Source: Xylaria sp. FL1777 (taxonomy: Eukaryota; Ascomycota; Sordariomycetes; Xylariales; Xylariaceae). From it: DNA of 64,000 bases. The notes beneath the pieces were generated by a model that saw nothing but the letters and a program-made list of their open reading frames with translations, was not told the origin of the DNA and did not search any database. Shown piece by piece: positions 47,201 to 58,944 of this stretch. Every line of letters starts with the position of its first letter. The first letter of the stretch is position 1. The stretch is from contig MU400597.1 of the NCBI GenBank assembly GCA_022578965.1, positions 1 through 64,000 of the forward strand, written 5' to 3'. The position numbers and the translations under genes are program-made.

Positions 47201-47810
47201 CTTTTCCAGCAGCTGTAGGCTTAATTGCAGGCCGGCAGCAATCTCTTCCGCTTGCCGTGCAGGAGGCCAAGTCAGAAGAGGTTGATTTTGGCACCTGAGC
47301 TTTAGGCTCGTCTTCGGAAGGCTTGCAACAAGACTTGAAGCCACGGTCGATCATGCTGCGACAGATACATCGGACGTTGTCCAAGAAAGATTGGTACTGC
47401 TCGAAAGCCATCTGGAGATGGGCATCACAAGCAGAGTTTTGTTGCTTATCGGAACAACAGTCGGTAGCACCATCTGAGATACATTAACAATCGAGACATA
47501 AAACGGTGAACAATGCAGACCTACGGCCATGATGACCATCGGTATGACCACCCACTTCCTCGGCGCATAGTGTAGCTGCAACAGATAGAAGACACTCCTC
47601 TAAACACAAAATGTAATTAGTCTAGGAGCGTGAGCATATGTATTTCCTCGTAAGATCCATACCATTGCACTTTTCATTGTCTGGAGTGCAGCAAGAGGTA
47701 TTCTTATTCTTATTCTTACTGCATTCAGTGGCAGTCGAATCACCGCAGCAGCCCCGAACCTCTTCTGCAGGCGGGAGCGGCTTTTTGCCGCCACAACAAT
47801 CAGCACCCAT
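44235..47810 (-). CDS. crpA: CrpA-like cysteine-rich copper-transporting P1B-type ATPase
   Basis: Exports or compartmentalises Cu(I), giving copper resistance (known for Aspergillus CrpA). Exons (minus strand) 47810-47663, 47599-47525, 47473-46673 and 46543-44235 join in frame to 1110 aa; exon 2 to 3 removes a 51-bp intron that contains a stop. Residues 1-310 hold about 39 Cys with 13 adjacent CC pairs, metallothionein-like. An HMA domain with GMTCNGC (C323, C326) follows, then an HMA-like segment without CxxC. The catalytic core has TGES (646-649), the CPC metal site (758-760), DKTGT with phosphorylated D802, HP (840-841) and GDGTND (996-1001). Membrane helices flank these as in P1B pumps. 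The start at MGADCC was chosen because the upstream frame has no ATG. Palindromic CCTAGGTA-type motifs lie 150-300 bp upstream. Confidence 0.92.
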
Positions 47811-48655
47811 TGTGGTACGTGTGAGCAGAGGAGATTTCAATATGAGGCTAGAATTGGTTGTCAATGTGGAAGGAAAGAAAGATAAGAGGTGACAGATCAG
47901 GTGGGAAGAAAGAATACCTAACGTGGAGGTGTATCACTGTGATACCCTCCCTATGCGTAGGTAGCACCTACCTAGATCCAATTATCTACTGCAGGTGGGG
48001 CATCTAGTTGCCGCGGAGAGAATGCCGGAGCGGGCCGTTGATAAACCCCCGCAGCAAGAAGGTACCTACACTAGGTAGTACCTAACGAGAGCAGCATTCA
48101 CTTCTAGAAAAGGGATACCTACAGATAGCATGCCATTTCTGATTTAGACGATATGGAACAATAAGTCAAGGCTTATTATTTGAAGACAAAGCGTCTTAGC
48201 CTAATATGATAATATCTCAACAAGTTTTCTTTCCTGGTAACCTCTTGGAGTTGACCTGTCTTACAAAGATGGCGCCATTCGCATCCCGCCCAAGCAGCTT
48301 TCCCGTGGGCTGATTTCCATCTTGGCCTTGTGAAGAGACCCACTTATTGGTATTGTACAGTGCCGAGTTTCTCCGGTTACGCTCCGGTCACACTCCGGTT
48401 TGCTGGGACAACATCTCGGCTGTCCACGACATATCATCATATATCTATATCTTTAAACAGACTTGCAGCGCAGTCATCGGTGGAGTCGTGAGTCTTTAGA
48501 ATTTAGAGCCTCAATGCATGTGATGTGTTGAAGTATGGTATTAATAGTTTGACCAGCAAAAGAAGAACTCAACTGTTCTCAGTCCAAGCAATATCTGGCA
48601 TCAAATCGTCCGAGCGTTCATGGTGTCTCTCCGAGATCGGTTTACGATATTGAAG
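47811..48655. other. Upstream region of the copper ATPase, rich in TACCTA/TAGGTA palindromes
   Basis: No gene. Between about 47,955 and 48,125 several inverted TAGGTA/TACCTA copies occur (for example around 47,958-47,976 and 48,061-48,090). The remainder shows nothing I can name. Confidence 0.5.
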
Positions 48656-49276
48656 CTACTTTTTACGAAGACGTAGCGAGGGTCTTGGTAAGTGTCCCGA
48701 ATTCATCGTCAGTGAAGCCGGCGTAGTGAAAGGAGCCGTAAGGGTATTATATATATCAGGGTCGATCCCGCCTAGGCAGGATCCCGTCAAGGCATTGGCG
48801 AGGCTCAGGCAGGCCAGCGGAACGACGTCGAATTGTACTTCTTCAGCAGCATTATTAGATCGCTCACGGAATAACGTCGGTGTGAAATTCTGCGAGTGGG
48901 TGTACATACCACCAGCGGCAGGAATTGAGTCAATGACTGTGACCGTGGCCAGGTGGTTAGGGCACTCAATGGGTTGAAGAGGTACTGTGGCAGGTTGCAA
49001 AGGCCAACGCCTGCGCGCTCGACGCATTTTTGGAACACTGTCGATATTGAGAATATCGTAGTTCGTCATGGCGCAACCCTTGTTCTCAGGGTGTTGTTTG
49101 CACCAACCTACGAGATTACCAGCAGTGGCACCACAAAGAATGCTTGGCTGTTTAACTGAGAAAGCTGTGTATTTAGCATCCTTGCCGTCTATGTAGATGG
49201 TATTTATTGGATGGGCAACACTGCATAAATCATCTCTCTTTTTCATTGAGCGTTCTGTCATTGCAACAGAATCCAT
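48656..49276 (-). CDS. Hypothetical protein, 206 aa
   Basis: Single open frame from an ATG. I do not recognise a family. The N-terminal half has spaced Cys residues (DLCSVAH, ILCGATAG, GWCKQ, KGCAM), followed by a very basic patch (RRARRRW). The C-terminal half is Pro/Thr-rich and ends in RLRKK. There is no signal peptide at this start, though an upstream exon could supply one. The Cys pattern and the compact size would suit a secreted protein or part of one. Real status uncertain. Confidence 0.45.
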   Translation of the reverse strand: MDSVAMTERSMKKRDDLCSVAHPINTIYIDGKDAKYTAFSVKQPSILCGATAGNLVGWCKQHPENKGCAMTNYDILNIDSVPKMRRARRRWPLQPATVPLQPIECPNHLATVTVIDSIPAAGGMYTHSQNFTPTLFRERSNNAAEEVQFDVVPLACLSLANALTGSCLGGIDPDIYNTLTAPFTTPASLTMNSGHLPRPSLRLRKK

Positions 49277-50925
49277 GCCCCTTTCCCAACGCCTGAGAGC
49301 CGTTACTAAGTCATAGACTCATGTTCGCAAAACACAACTACTGGAAGATGTGACTGTTACATCATGGCAATCTAGATGATTCCTCTACTCTAAGGGGGGT
49401 AGCCGAAAACGACTCATCTCTACACCAAGTTCACCACCACGCCTCGACGGGTGCCTGCAGTATCTGAATGGATAGCTGCAGGAGTTCGGAAACTAAGAAG
49501 AGGAAAGAAATTCAAGGCGTCGATGAGAATATCATACCCAGTTGAAATTTGTCACAGGAATCTCATGGGACCTTGATGTCAGGATTCCCGACTTCGCACC
49601 AACTAAGCGAGGTTTCCTACCATCTATCACTACGAAAGCCCTGTGTCTCAGGGCGACCCGGTCTGTCTATTGGGTTTTGGGTGCCTATGCAATCCTTCTC
49701 ACCTCTCACGATATTTTCGCTATTGACTTCGTATCAATCATTCATTAGGATTCTCCTGAAGAATGGCTCCCACTATTTTGAAGCGTGGGTGAAGCATATG
49801 CATTGCGACGTCTCTGTGGCGCTTTATGGCATCGCCTTCACGTCGCTCCTTTTAAGCTCCTCCTGCCACCTTTTCTGCCCCCCCGAACTCCAAAGGTGAC
49901 ACTGCAGGGGAAATAACATGACGCGAGGTTTCATCTCAGCTTTCGGTACAAGGCGTTTCGAGCTCTTTGGATGTTCGTGTTATCTGCCGTTTGCCACATA
50001 TTGGGTTTTGCTGTCTTCTTCTGTCTAGTTCCCAATTGGCAATACGCCTAGTATATACCCTCATAGGGTGAGAAGTGAAATGTATTCTGTACATTAGCTC
50101 AAAGTAATGAATCCGTACTAATTGGCTGAGCTGGTAAATTTCCTTGCTAGGGAAGTAATGGCAGCTGTATCCTCATGGTACCTATCCAAGTCAATATTAT
50201 CTCAGTCTTCAGTTCAGAAAATACGCCTCTGCTAATCAGCCTAGTTTCGCATCCACATTTTGTCCTTGTGAGTGTGATTACCCTTTTTATGTAGTGTTCA
50301 CTACATATCCTTTGGTATCCTTATGACCTTTTGGTCCACCTAAAGGCAGCTTAGACTAGCAATACATGTATGTAGGCGCTGAAGGATTGTTAACGTCAGT
50401 ACACCCCACTAGACGCGGCGCAGAGAGAGTTCAATGCAAAGCTACCAACATATGTTCGGTTATTTCCGTGTCGTTATGAGATGCGAAGCCACCCAACACC
50501 TATTTATCCATGTTACTCCCGTAGAGAGCCAAGTGTTGACGCGATATAATTAACAGCACAACCCCCCTATACGATTCAAGATTCGAGACAGTTGAGCATT
50601 GTTCTTACACGAATTGCGTAGTTTAAAACGCAAGTGGCATCTTCTCTTGATTGAAGGAGGATTGAGGGCTTGGGTTTCTTGTTTTTGTTTGCTTTATTGT
50701 CCAAAGACCGAAACTTAGGGTCAGGTGGTGATCTTACATAAAACCTATTTTCATATATTACGACATCGTCAGCACGTCGAGCTTTAGAGTTAACTACATA
50801 TCACCACCATCGTGCCCATTTACCCTGCTCTGTCTGTCGCTTGCCATCTCTTTCCTCTTCATCCTTAGTTTCCCAAACACAAGACTGTAGTTATCACTCA
50901 CAGCTATACACAAGTCCTCTACGTG
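49277..50925. other. 1.65-kb intergenic region
   Basis: No supported gene. Two overlapping plus frames at 49,542-49,899 are in different phases and neither has a domain. The right end is the promoter of the following gene. Confidence 0.5.
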
Positions 50926-51777
50926 ATGGATAAAATCACAGTTCAGGGAGATAAAGACGAGTACTCGTCGGTGTTTGATACGTCGACAACACTGGCGTAC
51001 TGTCCTTTTCCACCGGTCATGAAAGTCTACTACCAGTGGAATCTCGCGGGGCTCAACACATTCCACGTTTGCGGCGAGAATCAGCAAGACCGCCTCTTTG
51101 CCGTGAGAGTACACACAGGATACAGCATGAGTGAGCCCCTTGGCGAAAGGCAAGGCCTGTATCTATACGACGGGCCTACAACAAAAGATCCGCTCCTCGC
51201 TGCCGTAGGCGACGACTCGGTACTTTTTCGCTCTCTTCCGGTAAACAACAATAGCTGCATCTATTTGCCGGCCCGCAAAACGAGAGGACTAACGGAGGAA
51301 ATGATGCGTGCCTATATTACAACAGACAAGCATGCTGCCTTTCGGTTTTCTGTTGAAGTTGGATCTGGCCTGAAAATGCACCGCCAGGCTTTCGAGTGGA
51401 GGAACATAACTAAGAGCGAAGTGGACGATAGCGCGGAGCACGGTGGTTTCAAACTTTTTTTCTCATCAGAAAACCCCGAGCAGAATGTACCGAACGGTGA
51501 AAGCAGCCGTCAGGGTGCTCATACATCTTCGGCAGCCGCATCTGATGACGAGGTCCTCGCTATACTCGAGTGGAGGCGTTTCTTGACAAGCCCTAAACAC
51601 CCTTTCGACCTCAAGCTTGCGGGGAGTGGGCTTTCCGGGAAATTGAGCGAGCGCTGGACGCTGATGGTACTCGTCACAGCGTTAAGACTGTGGGAGCTCC
51701 ATGCACGTGGAAAATCACAGAAAGGATCCGTTGCCATAGCGGAAAAGCTCGGGCCTAAAGAGAAGTTAGTGCATTAG
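50926..51777 (+). CDS. Conserved-looking fungal protein, beta-rich, unknown function
   Basis: Single exon, 283 aa from the ATG at 50926. The sequence MKVYYQWNLAGLNTFHVCGE, then DRLFAVRVHTGYS, GLYLYDGPTTKDPLLAAVGD and DSVLFRSL alternates hydrophobic and polar residues as in a beta-barrel. It resembles the layout of Tubby/LURP-one-like proteins, although I cannot name the family. The C-terminal half is more variable, with a helical WTLMVLVTALRLWELH segment and a charged end. No signal peptide. The homolog impression is from memory and weak. Confidence 0.7.
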   Translation: MDKITVQGDKDEYSSVFDTSTTLAYCPFPPVMKVYYQWNLAGLNTFHVCGENQQDRLFAVRVHTGYSMSEPLGERQGLYLYDGPTTKDPLLAAVGDDSVLFRSLPVNNNSCIYLPARKTRGLTEEMMRAYITTDKHAAFRFSVEVGSGLKMHRQAFEWRNITKSEVDDSAEHGGFKLFFSSENPEQNVPNGESSRQGAHTSSAAASDDEVLAILEWRRFLTSPKHPFDLKLAGSGLSGKLSERWTLMVLVTALRLWELHARGKSQKGSVAIAEKLGPKEKLVH

Positions 51778-53149
51778 AACTTCATTAGACTGGAGTGGAA
51801 TTTTCCAAGAAACAAATGAATAAATCAAGCTTGAGAAATAGCAGCTATTGTTCAACCCTGCAAGCTTATTTCTATTACTACCCACGTGGCTTGGCAAGGA
51901 TCAGTTGTTGGGCTGTAGGGCTTAGCGCTCGCCTGCGCTGTAAGGTGCATACGTCTGGCAGTGTGCATATAGTACGCTGTAGGTACCTCTCAAAGACTGC
52001 CAGGTCACTTACACCAATATGCAACATACTATTTTCGCAGCAACGTCAACTAACCCAACTATATACTTATATTAAGCGAAATACATAATAGACATTATAT
52101 TATCTGATTTAAGTTCCGAGGACGTTGAGGTTAGCGGCATGAAACAGCCCACGCCGAGGGCTCCGCCCGTGGAGAGTGTAGTATCTCCATCACGTTCGTC
52201 AGTGGGCTTCTTTACGCAGCGCTAAGCTGTTACCGTATTACATGCTGGAGGCCCAGTTCTCGACATATTTGATGAAAGGGGCACTGCATAGATTAAACCA
52301 TGGAGGCAACTACTCCTCTTGCAAAGTTCTTTCTCTCTGAATCAAACAGTATGCTTAACGAGCAAATAAGTATATTATTTGCGTCCCTATGTATATGAGT
52401 TAGGGAGCTCAGCCAGCTGTGCACCTTCCAGTCCCTGGGCATTCCATATCAATGGAAATCCATAGAGCAAGGTAACGGTCCGATGCATCATTCGCATCGC
52501 GGATTTAATTGTATTAGGTAACGTATTTTTAGGTCAATCAGTATAGCCCTCACTCGCGCATTCTCTTTCATGGATGCTCCGCGGACGTGACATTCCTAAG
52601 ATCTTCGTCCTTCAACCGTAAGGCGTCAATCACCGGCCAATATCTCTCTCAAGTTGCGAACCGACGCTGCCGCTACAGTAGTGAGACCACTACAATTTCT
52701 ACTTTTCCCAATCAGAAACGTTTGTGATGCAAAATACATGTTAAACTATGCATATACAGCACGAGACGTCACACACAGCTGGGGGATTAGATATCAATGG
52801 TGATAGAATGGCTAGCTGAGGAATGTCTCTCCTCATATAACACATATTATGATGACGATTCATCGGTAATCTAACAGAAAACCTGGAACAGAGCTCTATA
52901 TATATCTCTTAAAAATGACGTAGTCGCTTTCTAGGCTGGTCACCCTTACCAGGATTTCAACCTGGAGAGCAATATTGGGGTAACGTGTTGCCGGCATTCG
53001 GTTCGGAGCACTTATAATAACAGAGTCAGTATTTCCGTTCTAGAACCAAAAGAAGAAGAGGAAGAAAAATAAGTGGTTTCCAAAGACCACGGCACACTTG
53101 AGCCATGGTGCTAGCCGAAATAGGTCATCTTCTAGGCTTCTTTCGACGC
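51778..53149. other. 1.4-kb intergenic region
   Basis: No supported gene. A 97-codon frame at 51,795-52,088 is featureless. A short stem CCAGG-ATTTCAA-CCTGG near 52,948-52,965 was examined as a tRNA T-arm and rejected. Confidence 0.5.
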
Positions 53150-54190
53150 CTAGGATACTAGGGAAAGCTCCTCATTGCTACTTACCGCCTGTGCCAAAGC
53201 AATATTATACTGCTTAATAGTATAGTTCATGGAAACAATTGCGAATGGAAGGTTCAGAATTGATAGTAAGGCAACGGCGATTGCAACCCAAAAAGTAATG
53301 AAGGGGAGGAAGTTTCTTCCGTCTCTCTCCAAGGCTAACTGTTTAAGCCCCTTTGGCTCTTCATTCATGACCTCGACTAATTCAGCAATGCGATCTCTCC
53401 AGATGCTGAATTTGCCCAAGTCCAGGCATAAATCTCGGGGCCTAGAACAGTAGCCGAGACCATGAAAGTCCTTGCCACTTTGAGCTAAAAACTTCGTTGT
53501 CAAACGGTCATTGAGGGGGAAGAGCAAGTTGAGAGTATCGATAGCCTCTTCTAGGACAGCTTGTGGGATAATTGGTGTCTTTGAGTTACGGAGATGATTC
53601 CAAAGGAATACCTTGTGCTCATAGATCGTAACTATCTTCGATTTCCAACTAATATGCAAGTGTTCGCTAATATTCGACGTCCAGAACACTTTGAAACCTC
53701 TGTAAGTACAGAGATAGGCTAGGGAAAGGGATGGGTCAATCCGGCCTGTGATCATATGACGATTGTCGCCGACAAAGTGGCTCTCAATTGCTTCACTAAG
53801 TGAAATGCTGTCTCCCCAGTCGATGATAGAGGATCCAACTCGTAAACCAGACTCTCGTCTAGATCCAATCCGAATATCCAAGTTCAACATCATTCGTAGT
53901 GCTCGCTCGCTATAGCTCATAATGGTTGTTTCAGGTATTGGGCCGGAGAATTGGGCTCTGGTTGCAGTGATACAACAACTTCTGGTGAATGGTGCATCAT
54001 TATTTGACCTCAATGCGCGGATAATGGATAAGATAATCGAGAGATCGATGCGATTTCCATGACTTCCACCATTTTTTGTCTGGGTCTCAAAGTACTTTAG
54101 GACACCTGCATAAGTACTATAGAGATATTCTTCTTTGGTTAAATTGGGCCATATTGAGCGACACACCTCAACGAAGTCTTCTCCCAGCAT
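53150..54190 (-). CDS. Filamentous-fungal protein with C-terminal transmembrane anchor, unknown function
   Basis: 346 aa in one exon from the ATG at 54190. The N-terminus DFVEVCRSIWPNLTKEEYLY and the C-terminal layout (KFSIWRDRIAELVEVMNEEP, then RNFLPFITFWVAIAVALLSI) match a large fungal family with a helical soluble part, a short linker and a TM helix (about residues 298-322) near the C-terminus. Function unknown; such genes are often accessory. An extra upstream exon is possible, since the ATG follows a GTAGG-rich stretch. Confidence is in the family layout, not in a role. Confidence 0.7.
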   Translation of the reverse strand: MLGEDFVEVCRSIWPNLTKEEYLYSTYAGVLKYFETQTKNGGSHGNRIDLSIILSIIRALRSNNDAPFTRSCCITATRAQFSGPIPETTIMSYSERALRMMLNLDIRIGSRRESGLRVGSSIIDWGDSISLSEAIESHFVGDNRHMITGRIDPSLSLAYLCTYRGFKVFWTSNISEHLHISWKSKIVTIYEHKVFLWNHLRNSKTPIIPQAVLEEAIDTLNLLFPLNDRLTTKFLAQSGKDFHGLGYCSRPRDLCLDLGKFSIWRDRIAELVEVMNEEPKGLKQLALERDGRNFLPFITFWVAIAVALLSILNLPFAIVSMNYTIKQYNIALAQAVSSNEELSLVS

Positions 54191-54571
54191 GATAACGTAT
54201 GTTCCGATAGGAAAGTAAGTTCATCTCTAAGCTAGCCTACCTGGAGGACCAGTAATAAGATGAGAGGAGTAGATCCCTGGTCAATCGCCAGCAGACTGTG
54301 GCTGAGCACCGTTGCAGATGGCATGTAGCGAAGCAAAGACTCTGAATCCATACGAGCTCGAATAATACATTCAGCATCAATGCAACATCGGCATAGCCCC
54401 CAGTCCGCAGGCTCCCTCTATCGCAACCCCGCTCCCTTTAATTGGCTGCCTAAGTTCTGAGATTCGTATTGACAACTCACCGCCAACGAGGTTTGAATAC
54501 TAGGAAACATGAAACCTAGGTATTTTCGGTAACATATCAGCAACCATGCTTTCAAAACAACCTCACTGAAA
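54191..54571. other. Divergent promoter region
   Basis: About 380 bp between the anchored protein (-) and the large protease-like gene (+). No gene supported. Confidence 0.5.
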
Positions 54572-57500
54572 ATGGCGCCAATAGGGCCAACGCCAACTCC
54601 CTCAAAAGTCGTTATGGACGGCTCTAATGGAGAGGCAGTAACCCCTGCCACTCAGCCTATACCACGATCGCGGTCCTGGAGAAATAAATTTCAAAAGCAC
54701 ATGAGTTCATGGAAGCGGCACAACAGTGGTTGGGCGCATGCCGAAAATGCTTCATCAGGCACGCCCGTTGCAGGTCACGATTCCACCAACTCGACAGCAA
54801 GAAGTGCACGTATACTATCGGAGCTTAGGAGTGGGCGCAACAACACCCCCTCGTCCCCCATCGGAGTCACATCGCTTCAATCCGAGTCTCTAGATTCCCT
54901 TACTTCAGCCTCTCTTTTCAGCAGGAACTCCTATCCGTCAGTGATCAGCACGGGAACTGACGCGACATCAATATCGGGAGTTACGACGGCCTGTGGCTTA
55001 ACTTGCTCCATCGAGAGTCCATTTGTTAAACCGTATAAGCGCCTCAAGAACAACCTGATAGTCTATCTGGCTCGCGATGATATGGAACTACCTTTGGATG
55101 CGGTGGAGCAGTGGGAAACGACCGACTTGGACAGGCTCAAAACAGATCTGAGCGAGGTTGTCATGGAAATCTATCGTAAAGGCATAGATCGGGAGTCACG
55201 ACGACGTAGGAGTGCGTTATATATCCCCTCATGGCACCACGAATATGACATCTCGTTTGAACTTCGAATGTCAGGACGCGCGACGCGCGATGCTCAACAG
55301 GTTGCCATAGGGCCTAGCATCTGGCTTATTTGTGGAAGTACCTGGGCATGCAAAGAGATTAACGCTGCGATGAGGGAGATTACGTGGCCAACGTTACCAG
55401 TGGAAATCCACGAGGGCCGTGTCCCGGTCCCATCGACAGCCAAAGGAAAAGTCGACATGCAGAAGCTAGACTTAACTGACGGATGGCACCTTGGGGATGG
55501 TATAATGCTCTATATCCACGTCGAAGACTCGTTGATGGATGCTAGTTCCTGCGGACTTCTCTGCTGTGCGACGATAAAAGATGGCGACAATTATTTGCAT
55601 AGTTTCAGCCGAATTGGTGGCCTCGTCATGGCCACAAATACCCTCAAATCCTCTCAATTTGGTGTCTCAACAGCTCATGGAATGCTAGATCATCCTGTAA
55701 GTTTTCCTCAACCCTATATTATCTTTACCGTTGTGATTTTATATCCTTGCTATAAGAACTTTCTGGCCTTCAAAATCACTCATAATTATGCTCAAGAGAA
55801 TGATTATTAACTAAGGGTGTTGCAGTGGTGGCACAGACAGCTTCAAAAGAGGAGTCTCGGTACTACATGGGATTGTCAGAGCGTCGAGAGCACAGATGAC
55901 AGTGATGAAGATGGCCTCGACGGTGACATTCTATATGACAGCGAAGAAGGCTGGTCTGATGAGCTCCCAGTTACTCGTGATATAAATCTACATTCCCCAT
56001 TCTTATTAGAAGACAATGAATACGGCGAAGGATATCGAGATCCTCAACTCGTATCGCGCTGGAGAAACGTTAGTCATCATGGACTTCTCAGCTTTCTTGG
56101 AGCTTCAGTGGCCACAGGGAACGGGTTACAGCTATATGACGATATAGGAGCTCAGACGGACCATGCAATGATACAGTTAGAATGCCTGCAAGACACCAAC
56201 TCTCGGTCATGGAATAATAAGTATCACCCAATAGGAGCACCGTCCGACGGCTCTCTCGATATCACAACGCACATGAGTAACAAAGACCTTACACAAGGCG
56301 TAGTTAGCATTATCTGCGAGGCGAATTCGCCTGTGAATGGGTACCTACTACCTGTATCTACTTGTCTTGCTATGGGCGGCAGGATGTTCACGCTACGGAA
56401 GCTTAAGACCACGACTCCTCTTGGTACGTATCTCGGAGCATGCGAGAAACATATACTTACTCTATGAATAGCACGTGGAATATCGGGTAGCTGGGTCGCT
56501 AGAGGCACCGAATTGTGTGGCATGGTTATCGCTGTCTCGAACCCGGAGCCATATGTCTATATGGTTAGAGCCGAGGATCTTATCTCCAATCTTGGAACCA
56601 GCAGTCCTTCGACAGAGACCATCGAGGTTTTCAGTTCTCATAGCAGAAATGTGAAAACCGAACAAGATAGAATAGTACCACAGAGATCGTCATCAAGAAA
56701 GTCACAACACCGATTGGAGATGACGATTCCATCTTCTAGGGTGTCGATAGACAAGCAGCGTCCAACTACTAGTATCAAAAGGAGCCTGAGTGAAAGAATT
56801 AAGGGTCTCAGTAACTCTTCGCAGTCACACGGTCTACATGAGAAAAGTGGCACAAAGCCTCGCCGAGCGCGGTCCGTATATAGTCGGCTGTCTGATACGT
56901 TCAGCAATAAAGTCGAAGAGATCATCCAGCCAGCGCATCGGGACGGTACTGACACTAAGCGTATATCAGAAGTGCGACGGTCAACTACAGCTAGTAGCCG
57001 TACACTTGGCTATCGCCCCGTGCAAGCAAGAAGACGTCCTTTGCCTAAGAACAGACGCAGACTGCGTGCACCCCTCGAGCCAATTCCTGAGGTATTGCCA
57101 GTTGTCGTAGGAAGGACTGACAGTATCGTGGATCATAAGTACGCTTTTCTGCAATCAACGGCGTATGCTCCAACAACGATGTTCCAACATGGGCCTGTTC
57201 GGCTGCATAGGTCGGATCTCATGTCCAGACGAGAGTCGACTGCCGACGTGGATCGAGACTGTTCAGAATATGAGATCGCTCTAAGCAAAACGGTCCACCA
57301 CTGGAGTTCCAGTAATTATGAAAGTCAACAGGAACAGAACTTTGACGAAGTCCAAGATCTCATTGACTGGTGGGAATCATGGGACATCGAAAGCCCCAAC
57401 TTGATTACGGAGCAAGCAGGTGAACCTCTCAGTCCCACAAACACTGCGAGTGATGATTTCCCTGGTGTTTCGTATAGCGACACAACCTCAGAGGACTCGA

Positions 57501-57733
57501 CCAGCTCATGTCACGTATGGGCCAATCATCAGGATTCGGCTTCGGAAGCAGGCGTTCCGCAGATTTCCTATGGATATCAACTTAAAGACATCGAGCGGTC
57601 CTCCGCTGATGCATTATATGAGGGTGTTGTTAGCAGAGTCAGCCTCGGGGGGTTAAGGGCGCTTACTGGTTTTGGAGGCAACTCTGATGAGTTGTATGCA
57701 GTTGACTGCATCCATGGGATTATTATGGCATAA
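54572..57733 (+). CDS. Large fungal protein with degenerate trypsin-like (PA-clan) core
   Basis: Exons 54572-55696, 55826-56423 and 56472-57733 join in frame to 994 aa. The N-terminal 140 residues are Ser/Thr-rich and basic. A folded region follows with IWLICGSTWACKEINAAM. The segment GGLVMATNTLKSSQFGVSTA then HGM has a His (about H369) in a TAHG context, like the trypsin-fold TAAHC. GISGSWVARGTELCGMVIAV (around 577-596) resembles the GDSG nucleophile loop, with Ser579 kept but Asp replaced by Ile. An acidic insert (DDSDEDGLDGD) lies between. The last 380 residues are Ser/Arg-rich, probably disordered. It may be a divergent or inactive protease-fold protein. Catalytic Asp was not identified. 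Confidence 0.75.
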
Positions 57734-58179
57734 GGGCGGATATGCTTTGGTTATCAAGGAGTGCAACTCTAAATACGTGAGTTTCCTCTGTAGATACCGT
57801 TCCTTCATTCTAGCGCATTGAAGAAGCGAACATAGACATCGGTGTTGTAGAAGAGATGGAGATAATTGACATGCAGGCACCGTGGGAGGTTATTTCATAC
57901 ATTGTCCCTCGTGCCTTCCCATAGCGCATTGAATAAGCAAGCTCATGAGGAAGCGAACCTAACCGAAAGCTTAATCTTTTACGTTGGACACAACTCATAT
58001 CAACTTAGCAATCTGCCCATTTCTCATCAAGAGAAATATGGAGTGGCTGTATCATTTATATACAGTGGTTTACTTCCCGGCCAGCCAAGCCCACCCGCTC
58101 TGAAAACTTAAACCAGAGTGGCTTATACGATGCAAGACGAAAATATCAAGAGGGACGTATGTGGAGCTGCGTATCTTCA
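57734..58179. other. Convergent intergenic region
   Basis: About 450 bp between two converging genes; no gene supported. Short frames at 57,653-58,111 are shadows or chance. Confidence 0.5.
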
Positions 58180-58944
58180 TTAAATGGCTGACGCAACCAA
58201 GCTCATATAGATGCCCCAAAGCAGCCCGACAAAGCTGAGGAACACGATCCTGCGCTCGACGGGTACACAGCTGAAGCTAATGATGGAAGCAAAGGGCCAG
58301 ATTTTATAGCCGGCGACGATAACAGGGATCGTCTCGAAGCGGATATTGTGGCCGATGACGGCGGCGGGCTGCCTCTTCAGCATGCCCATGAGGATGAAGA
58401 AGGCGACCGTGTTGAAGATGGCGCCGAGCGTGATGCAGTCGATGAACCACTTGGCAAAGGTGTTCCGGAGGTTGAGCTTAGGCTTTGGCTCGGGCCCGGA
58501 GCCCGCTTCGGGCGGCGCCTCCGTCACCTGCTTCTCGAGGTCGCGCGGACTGTTGGCACCGGCGTTCGGCCGCTTGCGTTCGTATGCCGGAAACGTGCGC
58601 TCGAGCAGCTGCTGCCACATGTAGTTGGGGGGCGAGGTCAAGAAGGCCACGGTTACGAAGCGCAGAAACATGGCGACGTCGAAGGCGAAGGGACGCTTGT
58701 CACGGTAGGCTTCGAGGATCTGGGCGAGGACATTCGACGCGCTCGATAGGGCGACGGCCGCCACTGCAACAGATGGAGTTAGCTATCACCATCTTGAACG
58801 TGATCTATGCATGCTTCGGAGGCATGAGAGACTGATGAGATGATTTTGAACCGAAGAAGCCGTAACACGACTAAGGTAGCGAGAATAAGAAGAGAATGAC
58901 CTCAGAGATGGCTTACTGGTGGCTTTCACCATCGGCGACGGCAT
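58180..58944 (-). CDS. Mpv17/PMP22 family integral membrane protein
   Basis: Exons (minus strand) 58944-58917 and 58763-58180 join in frame (a 9-codon first exon plus one base) to 203 aa. Hydrophobic segments suit four TM helices. Family marks are FIDCITLGAIFNTVAFFILM in the centre and SFSCVPVERRIVFLSFVGLL followed by WGIYMS at the end, which is the conserved C-terminal Mpv17 signature. A Lys/Pro-rich loop (PEPKPKLN) lies between helices 2 and 3. Members sit in the peroxisomal or inner mitochondrial membrane (Mpv17, Sym1, PMP22-type) and are thought to form channels; which organelle applies here is not readable. An internal ATG five codons on is an alternative start. Confidence 0.88.

Noticed and set aside
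46824..47344. Long frames (up to 153 codons) across the crpA cysteine-rich exon in other phases and on the plus strand
   Set aside because: Low-complexity shadows of the repeated Cys/Ser codons; the crpA exon chain is in frame and explains the region.
49542..49899. Overlapping plus frames of 68 and 116 codons
   Set aside because: Different phases, no domain, no splice consistency.
52940..52985. Possible tRNA T-arm (CCAGG-ATTTCAA-CCTGG stem)
   Set aside because: No matching A-box, acceptor stem or anticodon arm on either strand.
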